NCBI GenBank assembly: GCA_027313505.1
Contig: DAHVDN010000008.1
Location: 1-64,000 of the forward strand
Length of the DNA stretch: 64,000 bases
Source: Candidatus Dormiibacterota bacterium
GTDB lineage: Bacteria; Chloroflexota; Dormibacteria; Aeolococcales; Bog-877
Reading direction: 5' to 3'
Position 1 is the first letter of the stretch; every line of letters begins with the position of its first letter. The notes beneath the pieces are model-generated. The model ran no database searches. It was not told the origin of the DNA and saw only the letters and a list, made by a program, of their open reading frames with translations. The position numbers were made by a program, and so were the translations under genes. Positions 1 to 9,212 of the stretch are shown in pieces.

Positions 1-223
1 CGGTCGTGCTGGCGGCAACTGCCACCCCGGGTTCAAGGAAGCGGCTGATGCTGCGCACCAGCCGGGCCAATCCCTCGCGGTCGACGCGGTCCGCACGACC
101 GAAGCTGTGGATGATCTCGGCTGTCGGGGCGCCGGTCACGGGGTTGCGCCGGTTATGCGCCAGCTGGAGGTAGCTGACAGGCCGGCCGTGGCGGTCCGTG
201 GCCCGGGTCTCCCGCAGATACAT
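1..223 (-). CDS. IS1634-like transposase, N-terminal part (runs off left edge of window)
   Basis: Reverse-strand translation from ATG (complement of cat 221-223), open to the window edge: MYLRETRATDRHGRPVSYLQLAHNRRNPVTGAPTAEIIHSFGRADRVDREGLARLVRSISRFLEPGVAVAAST; resembles the N-terminus of IS1634-family transposases. Absent from the ORF track because it is truncated by the edge. Confidence 0.75.
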   Translation of the reverse strand, partial: MYLRETRATDRHGRPVSYLQLAHNRRNPVTGAPTAEIIHSFGRADRVDREGLARLVRSISRFLEPGVAVAASTT

Positions 224-703
224 TGCCTACGATGTAAGCAGCTACTCACGTTCACTGCAAGAGCATGGGGCCTGCCGTCTGTGCCTACACATTTCGACTC
301 GGGAAGCACACCCTTGAAGTCAAAATAGGCCCCTCAGGGCATGTGATCTCCGATTTGCTGCGGAACCCGGGTCAGAAGGCAGTCACCGCGGTCGCTGGCG
401 AGCTCGCGGGCTTCGTCTGGTCCATCGGTCAGGTGGTGGAGGCACCTGCAGCTTGATCTCTCCTGCGATCTCGGAAGGTGCGGTCGAGGTCGGCCACTTC
501 AGCCGAGAACTGTCGATTCTTCTTTGCGGTACCCAACCTGCGCTTCAAGTCAGAGGCAGCTCGGCGACGAATCACTGTCATGCGGCTCTGGCCCTTGTCT
601 TTCGCTTCCACGGTGGGCTCCGTGCGGGGCCGAAGTGGTGCTGGCATACGTCGCGGTACGGAAGCCCCCGACTGGCGCCGCCGGCGCAGATCTTCTATCC
701 CGC

Positions 704-1087
704 TCATGCCGCCGTCTCCTTTCGAACATCTTCCACAAGCGACTGCTCGTGGTCGACCCGGAAGTGGGCTACGGTCGCGTGATCCGGCCCTCGGTTGGTG
801 CAGATCACCCGGTACGCGATGTCATTCTCGCCGAGCTGCTCGATCCGCAGCGAGGAGCGTACTCCTTCGCAATATGCGTACATCAGCAGGGTCAGCATCG
901 TCTCCGGGTCGTAGGCTGTCCGTCCCCCTCCGTCGTTGTGGTGGCGGGCGTGGAAGGCCTTCGTGTTCACCTTCCCCACCACGTCGATCAGGAACCAGGC
1001 CAGATGTCACTCGGGCAGCCGCTCCCGCATGCTGGTCGGCGGCAGGAATAGCTGATCGCGACCGCGCGGTCCGTAGCTGTATGCCAT
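704..1087 (-). pseudogene. Truncated IS1182-like (DUF772) transposase N-terminus with in-frame stop
   Basis: Reverse translation MAYSYGPRGRDQLFLPPTSMRERLPE*HLAWFLIDVVGKVNTKAFHARHHNDGGGRTAYDPETMLTLLMYAYCEGVRSSLRIEQLGENDIAYRVICTNRGPDHATVAHFRVDHEQS; TGA at 1007-1009 interrupts, and the frame ends early after HFRVDHEQ. Confidence 0.82.
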
Positions 1088-1208
1088 GCCTCCGTTTGGC
1101 ATCCCCTCCCAGCTCTCGGCCACCCTCCCGCATTTCGCGACAGCCTGCAGGGCGGTTTTTGACCACCGTCGTCCCGCGGCCGAGTCCTATCCCGGTCCCC
1201 AAGCCCAT

Positions 1209-3281
1209 TCAGCTGCCATCCAACTCCCGGACCATGATCTCGGGGTCAGTTGTGGGAAGGCGGCATGCGAACCGGCGACAGACGTGCGCTGTCGGCAGGC
1301 CGTCGCGCAGGACCCTCCCGCGTACCAGGGGCGGCCCACTTTGTGCCACCGATGCCGGTGCAGCCATGAGCCCCACGCCGATAGCGAGATTGGGGCGGTG
1401 ACGCTCTCGAGCTCGTCGGAGGAGGGCTAGGTGTGTGGGGGCCGGCGCCGCGCTGACGAGCGCCAGCTCGACCAGGCCACTGCTCAACAGCTGAGCGCTC
1501 TGGAGAAAGCCGCCGAATGCCGCGGGCACCCTGAGGCCGGCTGGACACAGCAGCGCCAGGGCCGCCTCGGCCCGTTCCCCCCAGGCGGCGACGCCTGTCA
1601 GGGCGAAGAGGCGCAGGCACAGCTCAACCATCAGCGAGTTGCCCGACCTGGTAGCCCCGTCCTCGAGAGCACGCGGACGCAGCCTCAAGAGCGGATCCTG
1701 ATCCGCTGCGACGTCGTACCAGACTGCGTCGTTGGGAGCGCGCAGCTCCCGATCGGCCTGCTCAGCCAAGTTCACGGCTCGGTCGAACCAAATTGCTTCC
1801 CCGGTTACCTCGTGCAGCCTGAGCCCCGCCAGGGCGGTGGCGGCGAGGTCCTCAAGGGTAGCGGGGAGACCGGGGCCGCTTTGACCGGCGAGGTGGGCCA
1901 GCCGCGACGTCTGCATACCACCGTTGTTCATCAGGAGTCGGCCTGCCTGCTCAGCCGCCGTGGTGTACTTGAGCTCCCCAGTCGCGGTCCCAAGTTCACA
2001 GAGGGCGACCACCATGAGGGCGTTCCAGGCGGTGACCACCTTTTCGTCGCGCGGCGGCTGAGGCCGTTTGTCCCTGAGCTCCAGCAGCCCCGCCAGGATC
2101 TCAGAGCCGGACCCCGGGCCACTCGGTTCGGTGGTCGGCCCCGGAGTTCCCCACGGCCGCAGATCTGCCGCGGCCTGGGGCACGAAGCGGCTGCCAACCA
2201 TCGCTGCGGGGTCGAGTCTCAGCAAACGGTTCAACAGCTGCCGGTCCCCGGGCGCAACCGAGTGCTCCAGCTCCTTGCGTTCCCAAAGGTAGGTAGCACC
2301 CTCTTCGCCATCCACATCCGCATCCAGGCTGGCGGCAAAGCCCCCACCTGGCAGCAGCATCCTATCCAGGGTGAAGTCGGCCGTCCTTCGAGCGACTGCC
2401 AGTGCCTGGGGAATCCCCGCTTGAAGAAACAGGTGCAGATAGCAGGAGATCAGCTGTGCCTGGTCGTAGAGCATCTTCTCGAAGTGAGGGACCGCCCAAC
2501 GATCGTCGACGGAATAGCGGTGGAAACCACCACCGACCTGGTCGTGGAGCCCTCCGCGGGCCATCGCCGAGAGAGTGAGCGCCACAGAGCGCAAGGCTCT
2601 GGTGTCATCGGCCAACGCCGCCCTGGACAGAAGAAACTCCAGCAGCGGGACCTGGGGGAACTTGGGTGCTCCGCCAAAGCCCCCGTTCAGCGGATCGACC
2701 GTGTCAAGCAGGGCGCGGGCAATCTCGGCGATCTGCTCGGCCGTGGGGGGAACACCCTCCTGGACAGCAGAGGCCGATGGGACGGCAAGCGCCGCCATGA
2801 GCTCGCCCGCCACCCCAATTGCGTCGTCACGCCTGTTCAGATAGATGTCGGCTACCGCCTTCATCACCCTGCCAAAGCCGGGCAGTCCATGTCGATCGTG
2901 GCTTGGGAAGTAGGTGCCGGCGAAAAAGGGACGACCGTCCGGCAGCAGGAACAGGGTCATCGGCCACCCCCCGGAACCGGTCAGCGCCTGGAGGGCCCCC
3001 ATGTAGATGGTGTCGATGTCCGGCCGCTCCTCGCGATCCACCTTTATGGAGACGAAGAGTCGGTTCTGAAGGTTGGCCAGGTCCACGTCCTCGAAGCATT
3101 CGTGGGCCATCACGTGACACCAATGGCACGACGAATAGCCCACGCTGAGCAGGATCGGCTTGTCCTCCGCCGCAGCCAGGGCAAATGGCTCTTCACCCCA
3201 CGGGTACCAGTTGACGGGGTTGAAGCGATGCTGCCGCAGGTAGCGGCTCGACTCCCGCTCCAGATTGTTCACCCTCCTCAC
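1209..3281 (-). CDS. DUF255 thioredoxin-domain protein (YyaL/SSP411-like)
   Basis: 690 aa; N-terminal NLERESSRYLRQHRFNPVNWYPWGEEPF and SSCHWCHVMAHECFED (CxxC), GGWPMTLFLLPDGRPFFAGTYFP; characteristic of the family. Confidence 0.95.
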   Translation of the reverse strand: MRRVNNLERESSRYLRQHRFNPVNWYPWGEEPFALAAAEDKPILLSVGYSSCHWCHVMAHECFEDVDLANLQNRLFVSIKVDREERPDIDTIYMGALQALTGSGGWPMTLFLLPDGRPFFAGTYFPSHDRHGLPGFGRVMKAVADIYLNRRDDAIGVAGELMAALAVPSASAVQEGVPPTAEQIAEIARALLDTVDPLNGGFGGAPKFPQVPLLEFLLSRAALADDTRALRSVALTLSAMARGGLHDQVGGGFHRYSVDDRWAVPHFEKMLYDQAQLISCYLHLFLQAGIPQALAVARRTADFTLDRMLLPGGGFAASLDADVDGEEGATYLWERKELEHSVAPGDRQLLNRLLRLDPAAMVGSRFVPQAAADLRPWGTPGPTTEPSGPGSGSEILAGLLELRDKRPQPPRDEKVVTAWNALMVVALCELGTATGELKYTTAAEQAGRLLMNNGGMQTSRLAHLAGQSGPGLPATLEDLAATALAGLRLHEVTGEAIWFDRAVNLAEQADRELRAPNDAVWYDVAADQDPLLRLRPRALEDGATRSGNSLMVELCLRLFALTGVAAWGERAEAALALLCPAGLRVPAAFGGFLQSAQLLSSGLVELALVSAAPAPTHLALLRRARERHRPNLAIGVGLMAAPASVAQSGPPLVRGRVLRDGLPTAHVCRRFACRLPTTDPEIMVRELDGS

Positions 3282-3331
3282 ACTAGCGAAAAGGCCGCAG
3301 TATCCACCCCAGCGCCTGCGACAATCGCGGC

Positions 3332-4219
3332 ATGGCCGAAGTGGGGATGGAGGAGCCGAACGGCGGCCTGAAGCTGGGACTCAACCTCGCAGCGGCACTG
3401 CTGCATCAGCTGGGGCCTTACCGGTACCACCTCTCTGACCCGCTGGCCAATGCGGCATTCGCCCTCAGCGGAAAGCGCCGCCAGGCCGCCATCCGGAACT
3501 ACCAGATCGTGTTCCCCAACATGGGTCGCCGCCAGGCGAGAAGGTTGGCGGCACGCAGCTTTAGAGAGTACGGTCGGACCAGCCTGGATTTCGTCTATGT
3601 CCATCGGTTGGGGCGCCCGCAGATCCTGAGCCTGTTCCGAAGTGCTGGGGTCGGGGAGGTTCGCCGAATGCAGGCCGCTGGCCAGGGGGGCATTTTCGTT
3701 CTGATTCACCTCGGTGCCTGGGATGCGGGCGGCGCCTGGGCGACGACCATGGGCTTCCCGCTGACGGCGGTGATGGCGGATGAAGGCAATGAGTCGCTGC
3801 AGAAGCTGGTGGTCTGGGCCCGGGCCGAGATGGGCATGACCGCCGTTACAGCGTCGCACGCACCGCGACCTATCCTGTCGACCCTAAGGAGGGGAGGCTG
3901 GGTCGCCCTGCTGGCCGACATACCCGGCCAAACGAGGTCCATCGAAGTCGACCTTCTGGGGCAGCGAGCTCGGTTTTCCGTCGCGCCAGCGATGCTCGCG
4001 GCCCGAACCGGATGTCCACTTTTTGCGGTGACCTCGGTGCGGACACCGGCCGGCGGATACCTTGTGGAGGTCCATCCCCCTGTCGCGGTGGACCGAGATG
4101 CCGATCCGGCGACGGCCCTGGGGCCGCTGCTGAAGGTTTTCGAGCGGGCAATTCGACGCTGGCCGGAGCAATGGTTTCCGTTTGAGGAAGATCGTCTGTC
4201 TGCGCCGGCTGGTGGCTGA
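3332..4219 (+). CDS. LpxL/HtrB-like lysophospholipid acyltransferase (PIM acyltransferase-like)
   Basis: 295 aa; HLGAWDAGG (HxxxxD/E-type acyltransferase motif), followed immediately by a GT4 gene. Confidence 0.85.
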   Translation: MAEVGMEEPNGGLKLGLNLAAALLHQLGPYRYHLSDPLANAAFALSGKRRQAAIRNYQIVFPNMGRRQARRLAARSFREYGRTSLDFVYVHRLGRPQILSLFRSAGVGEVRRMQAAGQGGIFVLIHLGAWDAGGAWATTMGFPLTAVMADEGNESLQKLVVWARAEMGMTAVTASHAPRPILSTLRRGGWVALLADIPGQTRSIEVDLLGQRARFSVAPAMLAARTGCPLFAVTSVRTPAGGYLVEVHPPVAVDRDADPATALGPLLKVFERAIRRWPEQWFPFEEDRLSAPAGG

Positions 4220-5384
4220 GCCAGTTCGCGCCGACCACCTGCAACTGTGCTGGCTGGGTCACTCACCGGGCCGACGAGCCGACGGACTCACCACCTACTC
4301 GGAGCAGGTGGTGGGAGGACTGACCGCCCGAGGGTCATCGGTTTACTTCCATCATTCCAGCACGGACGGACCCGAGACATTTGCCAAGGTCGCAGAGGAG
4401 ATCCTGTGGCCATCTCTGCGCTTCAAGACGGTCGCACTGGCCCACCCGAGTTTCCGTCGGCGAATGGGGCGTTGGTTTGAGTCCCACCGTCCTCAGGTCA
4501 CCCACTGCTCCGTGAGCTTCACCCTGGACGATGGCTGGGTGGCCCGGACCGCGTCGGCGGCCGGTAGTGCGACCGTTGCGACATTCCACCTGCCGTTCGG
4601 GCAACCGGGGACGGGGCGGGCGCTGGTGATGCGCGAGCTGCATCGCTTCTGGGCGCGACGGTTGCGAAGCTACCAGCGGGTGATCGTCTTCAGTGAAGAC
4701 CATCTGGATCGCCTGGTCAAGGTGGGATTCGTGCGGGAGAGGCTGATCGTGGTGCCCAACGCCGTGGACACGGACGTTTTCGCACCTGGCCCCGGTCACC
4801 TGCGGCAGTCGAGACTTCCCCAGGCGGACCTCGTCGTCGGCTTCGCGGGGAGGCTGGACCCGGAAAAGGGCATTCGGGAGTTGCTCGCTGGCTTTCGGGC
4901 CGCTGATCTGGGCAAGGGTGCTCGACTGCTCATAGCCGGCTCCGGGAGCCTTGAGCACCAGGTTCGAACTGCAGCGTCAGAGGACCCTCGGGTGGTCTAC
5001 CTGGGACAGCTGCGCGAACTTCCGACGAGGGTGGATTTCTGGCGGTCCGTCGACCTGTTCTGCCTGCCCTCCAGCGCCGAGGGGCTCTCGCTGGCGATGC
5101 TGGAGGCGATGGCCTGTGGCTGCGCGGTGGCGGTCACGCCGGCCGGCGGGCTCCAGGTCATGGCGGGGGCTGGCCTGGAACTCGACCCATTGCGGCTTAG
5201 AGACTCGATCTCAGATCAGCTGAGAGAGGTGGCTCACGCTCCGGAGAGGGCTCGGCTGAAAGGGCTCGCGGCGAGATCCGCTGCGGTGCGTCATCATGGT
5301 CTCAAGGAGATGCTGGACCGCTTGCTGTCGATCTACCAGGACGCCCGCGCGCAGCTGGCCTCTGAAGGGGAGAGCGAACAATAG
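4212..5384 (+). CDS. Glycosyltransferase family 4 (PimA-like)
   Basis: VVPNAVDTDVFAPGPG, VVGFAGRLDPEKGIRELLAGF, LPSSAEGLSLAMLEAMACG. GTG at 4212 overlaps the upstream stop and is a more likely start than the 4182 of the ORF track. Confidence 0.9.
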   Translation: MAEPVRADHLQLCWLGHSPGRRADGLTTYSEQVVGGLTARGSSVYFHHSSTDGPETFAKVAEEILWPSLRFKTVALAHPSFRRRMGRWFESHRPQVTHCSVSFTLDDGWVARTASAAGSATVATFHLPFGQPGTGRALVMRELHRFWARRLRSYQRVIVFSEDHLDRLVKVGFVRERLIVVPNAVDTDVFAPGPGHLRQSRLPQADLVVGFAGRLDPEKGIRELLAGFRAADLGKGARLLIAGSGSLEHQVRTAASEDPRVVYLGQLRELPTRVDFWRSVDLFCLPSSAEGLSLAMLEAMACGCAVAVTPAGGLQVMAGAGLELDPLRLRDSISDQLREVAHAPERARLKGLAARSAAVRHHGLKEMLDRLLSIYQDARAQLASEGESEQ

Positions 5385-6259
5385 TGGAGGGGGGTCGCCG
5401 GACGAGCTTGGTGGTTGACAGCGGCGCCTGCCTGGCCCACTCGTTCAGCGGTGCGCCGTGGGTGCGTGTGGTGCCGATGTCGATTGAGATCGAGGGCAGG
5501 GCCCTGAGAGACGGAATCGACATCACAGCCGACCAGTTCTACCTAAGGCTCAGTGAGGCTGGCCCGCTCCCGACCAGTAGCTCTCCGTCGCCCGGAGACT
5601 ACCTCGAGGCCTTTCGCTCCACCGTTGAGGGTGACGTCGTCTGCCTGACCATTCCGGCGCGCTTCTCAATGATGGGGCGGTCTGCCCAAATCGCGGCCGA
5701 GATGCTGGAAAAGGAACAGCCGGAACGACATGTGGAGGTGATCGATACCGGTACGGCCGCGGGGGGGTTCACCTTGGTTGCCGAAGCGGCGGCCGAAGCG
5801 TGCGCCTCGGGGCTTGGACTCGAGGCGGTGGCGGCCCATGCTCGTGCGGTCGCTGCAACCGCCCGGGTGATTGCCTCGCTTGACACGATGCGGTTCCTGG
5901 TCCGCAGCGGAAGGATCCCGGCGCTTGCCGGCATCGGCAGCGATCTACTCCACGTGCGCCCCGTGTTCGCGTTTACCGGAGGCGACGTGCACCGGTTGGC
6001 TCTGGTCCGAGGCACAAAGAAGGCGCTGCGCACTGTGGCGGAATTGCTCGCCGCCCAGATGCCAGTCGAGCTCCGCGTACGCCTGGCGGTGTTCGGAGGA
6101 GCTGCCTCCGAGGCAATCCCCGCTTTGACGGAGAACCTTCGGGAGCTGTTAGGAGACCGCCCAATAGAGACGTTGAAGTTGACCCCGGTGATAGCCCTAC
6201 ACACGGGCCCAGGGCTGGTCGGAGCCGCCGCGGTCGCAGACTTACCGCTGCCGTCCTGA
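5384..6259 (+). CDS. DegV family (FakB-like) fatty-acid-binding protein
   Basis: SLVVDSGACLAHSF..., PTSSSPSPGDYLEAF, IDTGTAAGG, FLVRSGRIP: DegV fold signatures. Confidence 0.93.
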   Translation: MEGGRRTSLVVDSGACLAHSFSGAPWVRVVPMSIEIEGRALRDGIDITADQFYLRLSEAGPLPTSSSPSPGDYLEAFRSTVEGDVVCLTIPARFSMMGRSAQIAAEMLEKEQPERHVEVIDTGTAAGGFTLVAEAAAEACASGLGLEAVAAHARAVAATARVIASLDTMRFLVRSGRIPALAGIGSDLLHVRPVFAFTGGDVHRLALVRGTKKALRTVAELLAAQMPVELRVRLAVFGGAASEAIPALTENLRELLGDRPIETLKLTPVIALHTGPGLVGAAAVADLPLPS

Positions 6260-6930
6260 TGCTGGTAGCGAGTTCGTTGCGCACCACGATCAGTGTTGGG
6301 CTGCTTTGGGTCGGCGGCTACCTGTTGGGTGGAGTTCCAATAGGCTGGCTTATCGGCAAGATGGCCGGAGTCGATTTGCGAGAGGTAGGCACTGGAAAGA
6401 TCGGGACCAGCAACCTTTTTCGATCGGTGGGAATTCTCCCTGCCGCCTTGGTCGGCCCCCTTCAATTCGGACAGGGGCTGGCGCCGGTCCTTGCCGCCGA
6501 ACTGCTGCGCCTCCCCGTCTGGGCCGTGGCGGGTGCTGGTCTCATGGCAGTCATCGGAAATGGTTGGCCGTTCTACTTCCGCTACAACGGCGGTCGTGGG
6601 GTGGCGACGGCCACCGGCGCCATCGCGCCCTGGTCCTGGCTCGGCCTGGCGTTCGTGCTCCTGCTTTTGGCTGGCGGCGGGATCATAAGGCGCAGTGGAC
6701 TGGGGGTCCTGCTGGCGTATCTTGGGCTGCCGGTGGTACTGGCCCTTTCTCGGGCCCCCGGTGCGCTCGCGGTCACCAGCGTTGGAGTTGTGATCTGTCT
6801 TTTGCTCCGCCGCTTCGAGGGGTACCAGTTCAGGGCCCATGGGGGAGCCGAGGCGCACGACGACTGGCGGCGAAGGCTGGTCGACGACTGGCGTCCGGGT
6901 CCGGAACCGCTCGATCAGAGCAGCGTTTAA
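6259..6930 (+). CDS. plsY: Glycerol-3-phosphate acyltransferase PlsY
   Basis: GVPIGWLIGKMAGVDLREVGTGKIGTSNLFRSVG and FRYNGGRGVATATGA motifs. Confidence 0.92.
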   Translation: MLVASSLRTTISVGLLWVGGYLLGGVPIGWLIGKMAGVDLREVGTGKIGTSNLFRSVGILPAALVGPLQFGQGLAPVLAAELLRLPVWAVAGAGLMAVIGNGWPFYFRYNGGRGVATATGAIAPWSWLGLAFVLLLLAGGGIIRRSGLGVLLAYLGLPVVLALSRAPGALAVTSVGVVICLLLRRFEGYQFRAHGGAEAHDDWRRRLVDDWRPGPEPLDQSSV

Positions 6931-6940
6931 ACTCGACGAC

Positions 6941-8341
<1,401 letters not shown>

Positions 8342-8434
8342 AGGCGCCCCTGGTTCAGTCGCTCCAATCTCCGTTCCGAAGGGGTAGATGACCGGAGCCT
8401 TCTTTTGGGGCGCCAAGCCTTGGCCTGGGCGCGG

Positions 8435-8959
8435 TTAGCTAGTCAGCGGCTCCGGCTCCAGAAGGGTACTCACGTACCAGCGGCCACCCACCTCCACGCT
8501 TTGGAGATTCGCGGGAAGTCCCAGCGGTTGACGCTGAAGCAGCTGGCAGCTGTAATGATCTGCCGAGGTTCGGCGATAGCACACCTCGACTGTCAGATTC
8601 ACTGTCGCCGAACTTCCCTGGAAAACCGCTCCCTGCACCGCGGGGGACACCAGAACAACGTGATCTGCACTCAGCGTCCGCAGCTCGGCACTGGCCTTGT
8701 CCCGTTCGGAGGGAGGGAGATAGGACTCAAGTTGCTGGAGATTTGCTGACCTGACGGCTGCGAGGTACCCAACAGCCGCGGCGGCCGGAGTGCTGTGTGA
8801 CGCCGATGGCTGGGGGTGGGTGGTCACCAACTTGAGGAGGATCAGGACCGCCAGCGCCGCCACGGCAATCCCCGTGAATCGCCAGTTGGCGCCACGTGGG
8901 GGCGGTGCCAATTTTGGAAGCGCTGGCTTCGCTGTGAGCGGCTCCTGCTCAGACTCCAT
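8435..8959 (-). CDS. Membrane-anchored hypothetical protein (one N-terminal TM + small soluble domain)
   Basis: ANWRFTGIAVAALAVLILLKLVTT followed by ~120 aa soluble domain; strand-consistent ORF convergent with fumC. Confidence 0.65.
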   Translation of the reverse strand: MESEQEPLTAKPALPKLAPPPRGANWRFTGIAVAALAVLILLKLVTTHPQPSASHSTPAAAAVGYLAAVRSANLQQLESYLPPSERDKASAELRTLSADHVVLVSPAVQGAVFQGSSATVNLTVEVCYRRTSADHYSCQLLQRQPLGLPANLQSVEVGGRWYVSTLLEPEPLTS

Positions 8960-9212
8960 CAGCCTCCCTTAAGAACTCGTGGTCGTTGCTCGCGGGTGGG
9001 GCGAAGCGAAGCTGGTCACCGTCGTGGTCGACGAGGAAACTCATCGTGATCCCGGGAGCCCGCTCCCCCTCAGACAGTGCGATCGAAACTAAATGCGACC
9101 CTCGAGCGTTGCTAGGGTTGGGCGCGGCGCGTGTTGTGCGCCTCCCCCGCCTGGCCGGGTCTGGGAACCAACCCGGGCCGCTGGCCCCGCGCCGCGCCCA
9201 ATCGACAATCAT
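8949..9212 (-). CDS. Short hypothetical protein upstream of the membrane protein
   Basis: Overlaps the start of the downstream minus-strand gene; C-terminal MSFLVDHDGDQLRFAPPASNDHEFLREADGV looks protein-like; start uncertain. Confidence 0.35.
   Translation of the reverse strand: MIVDWARRGASGPGWFPDPARRGRRTTRAAPNPSNARGSHLVSIALSEGERAPGITMSFLVDHDGDQLRFAPPASNDHEFLREADGV

Noticed and set aside
429-707. Possible continuation of the IS1182 transposase after frameshift
   Set aside because: I could not match the translation to the middle of IS1182-type transposases; left unassigned.
1431-3371. 646-aa plus-strand ORF
   Set aside because: Shadow ORF antisense to the well-supported DUF255 gene; composition is typical of GC-rich antisense frames.
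5599-6858. 419-aa minus-strand ORF
   Set aside because: Antisense to DegV and PlsY; no recognisable domain.
8343-8414. GGCGCCCC...GGGGCGCC inverted repeat between fumC and convergent gene
   Set aside because: Arms separated by ~56 nt with no U-tract; too weak to call a terminator, though possible.
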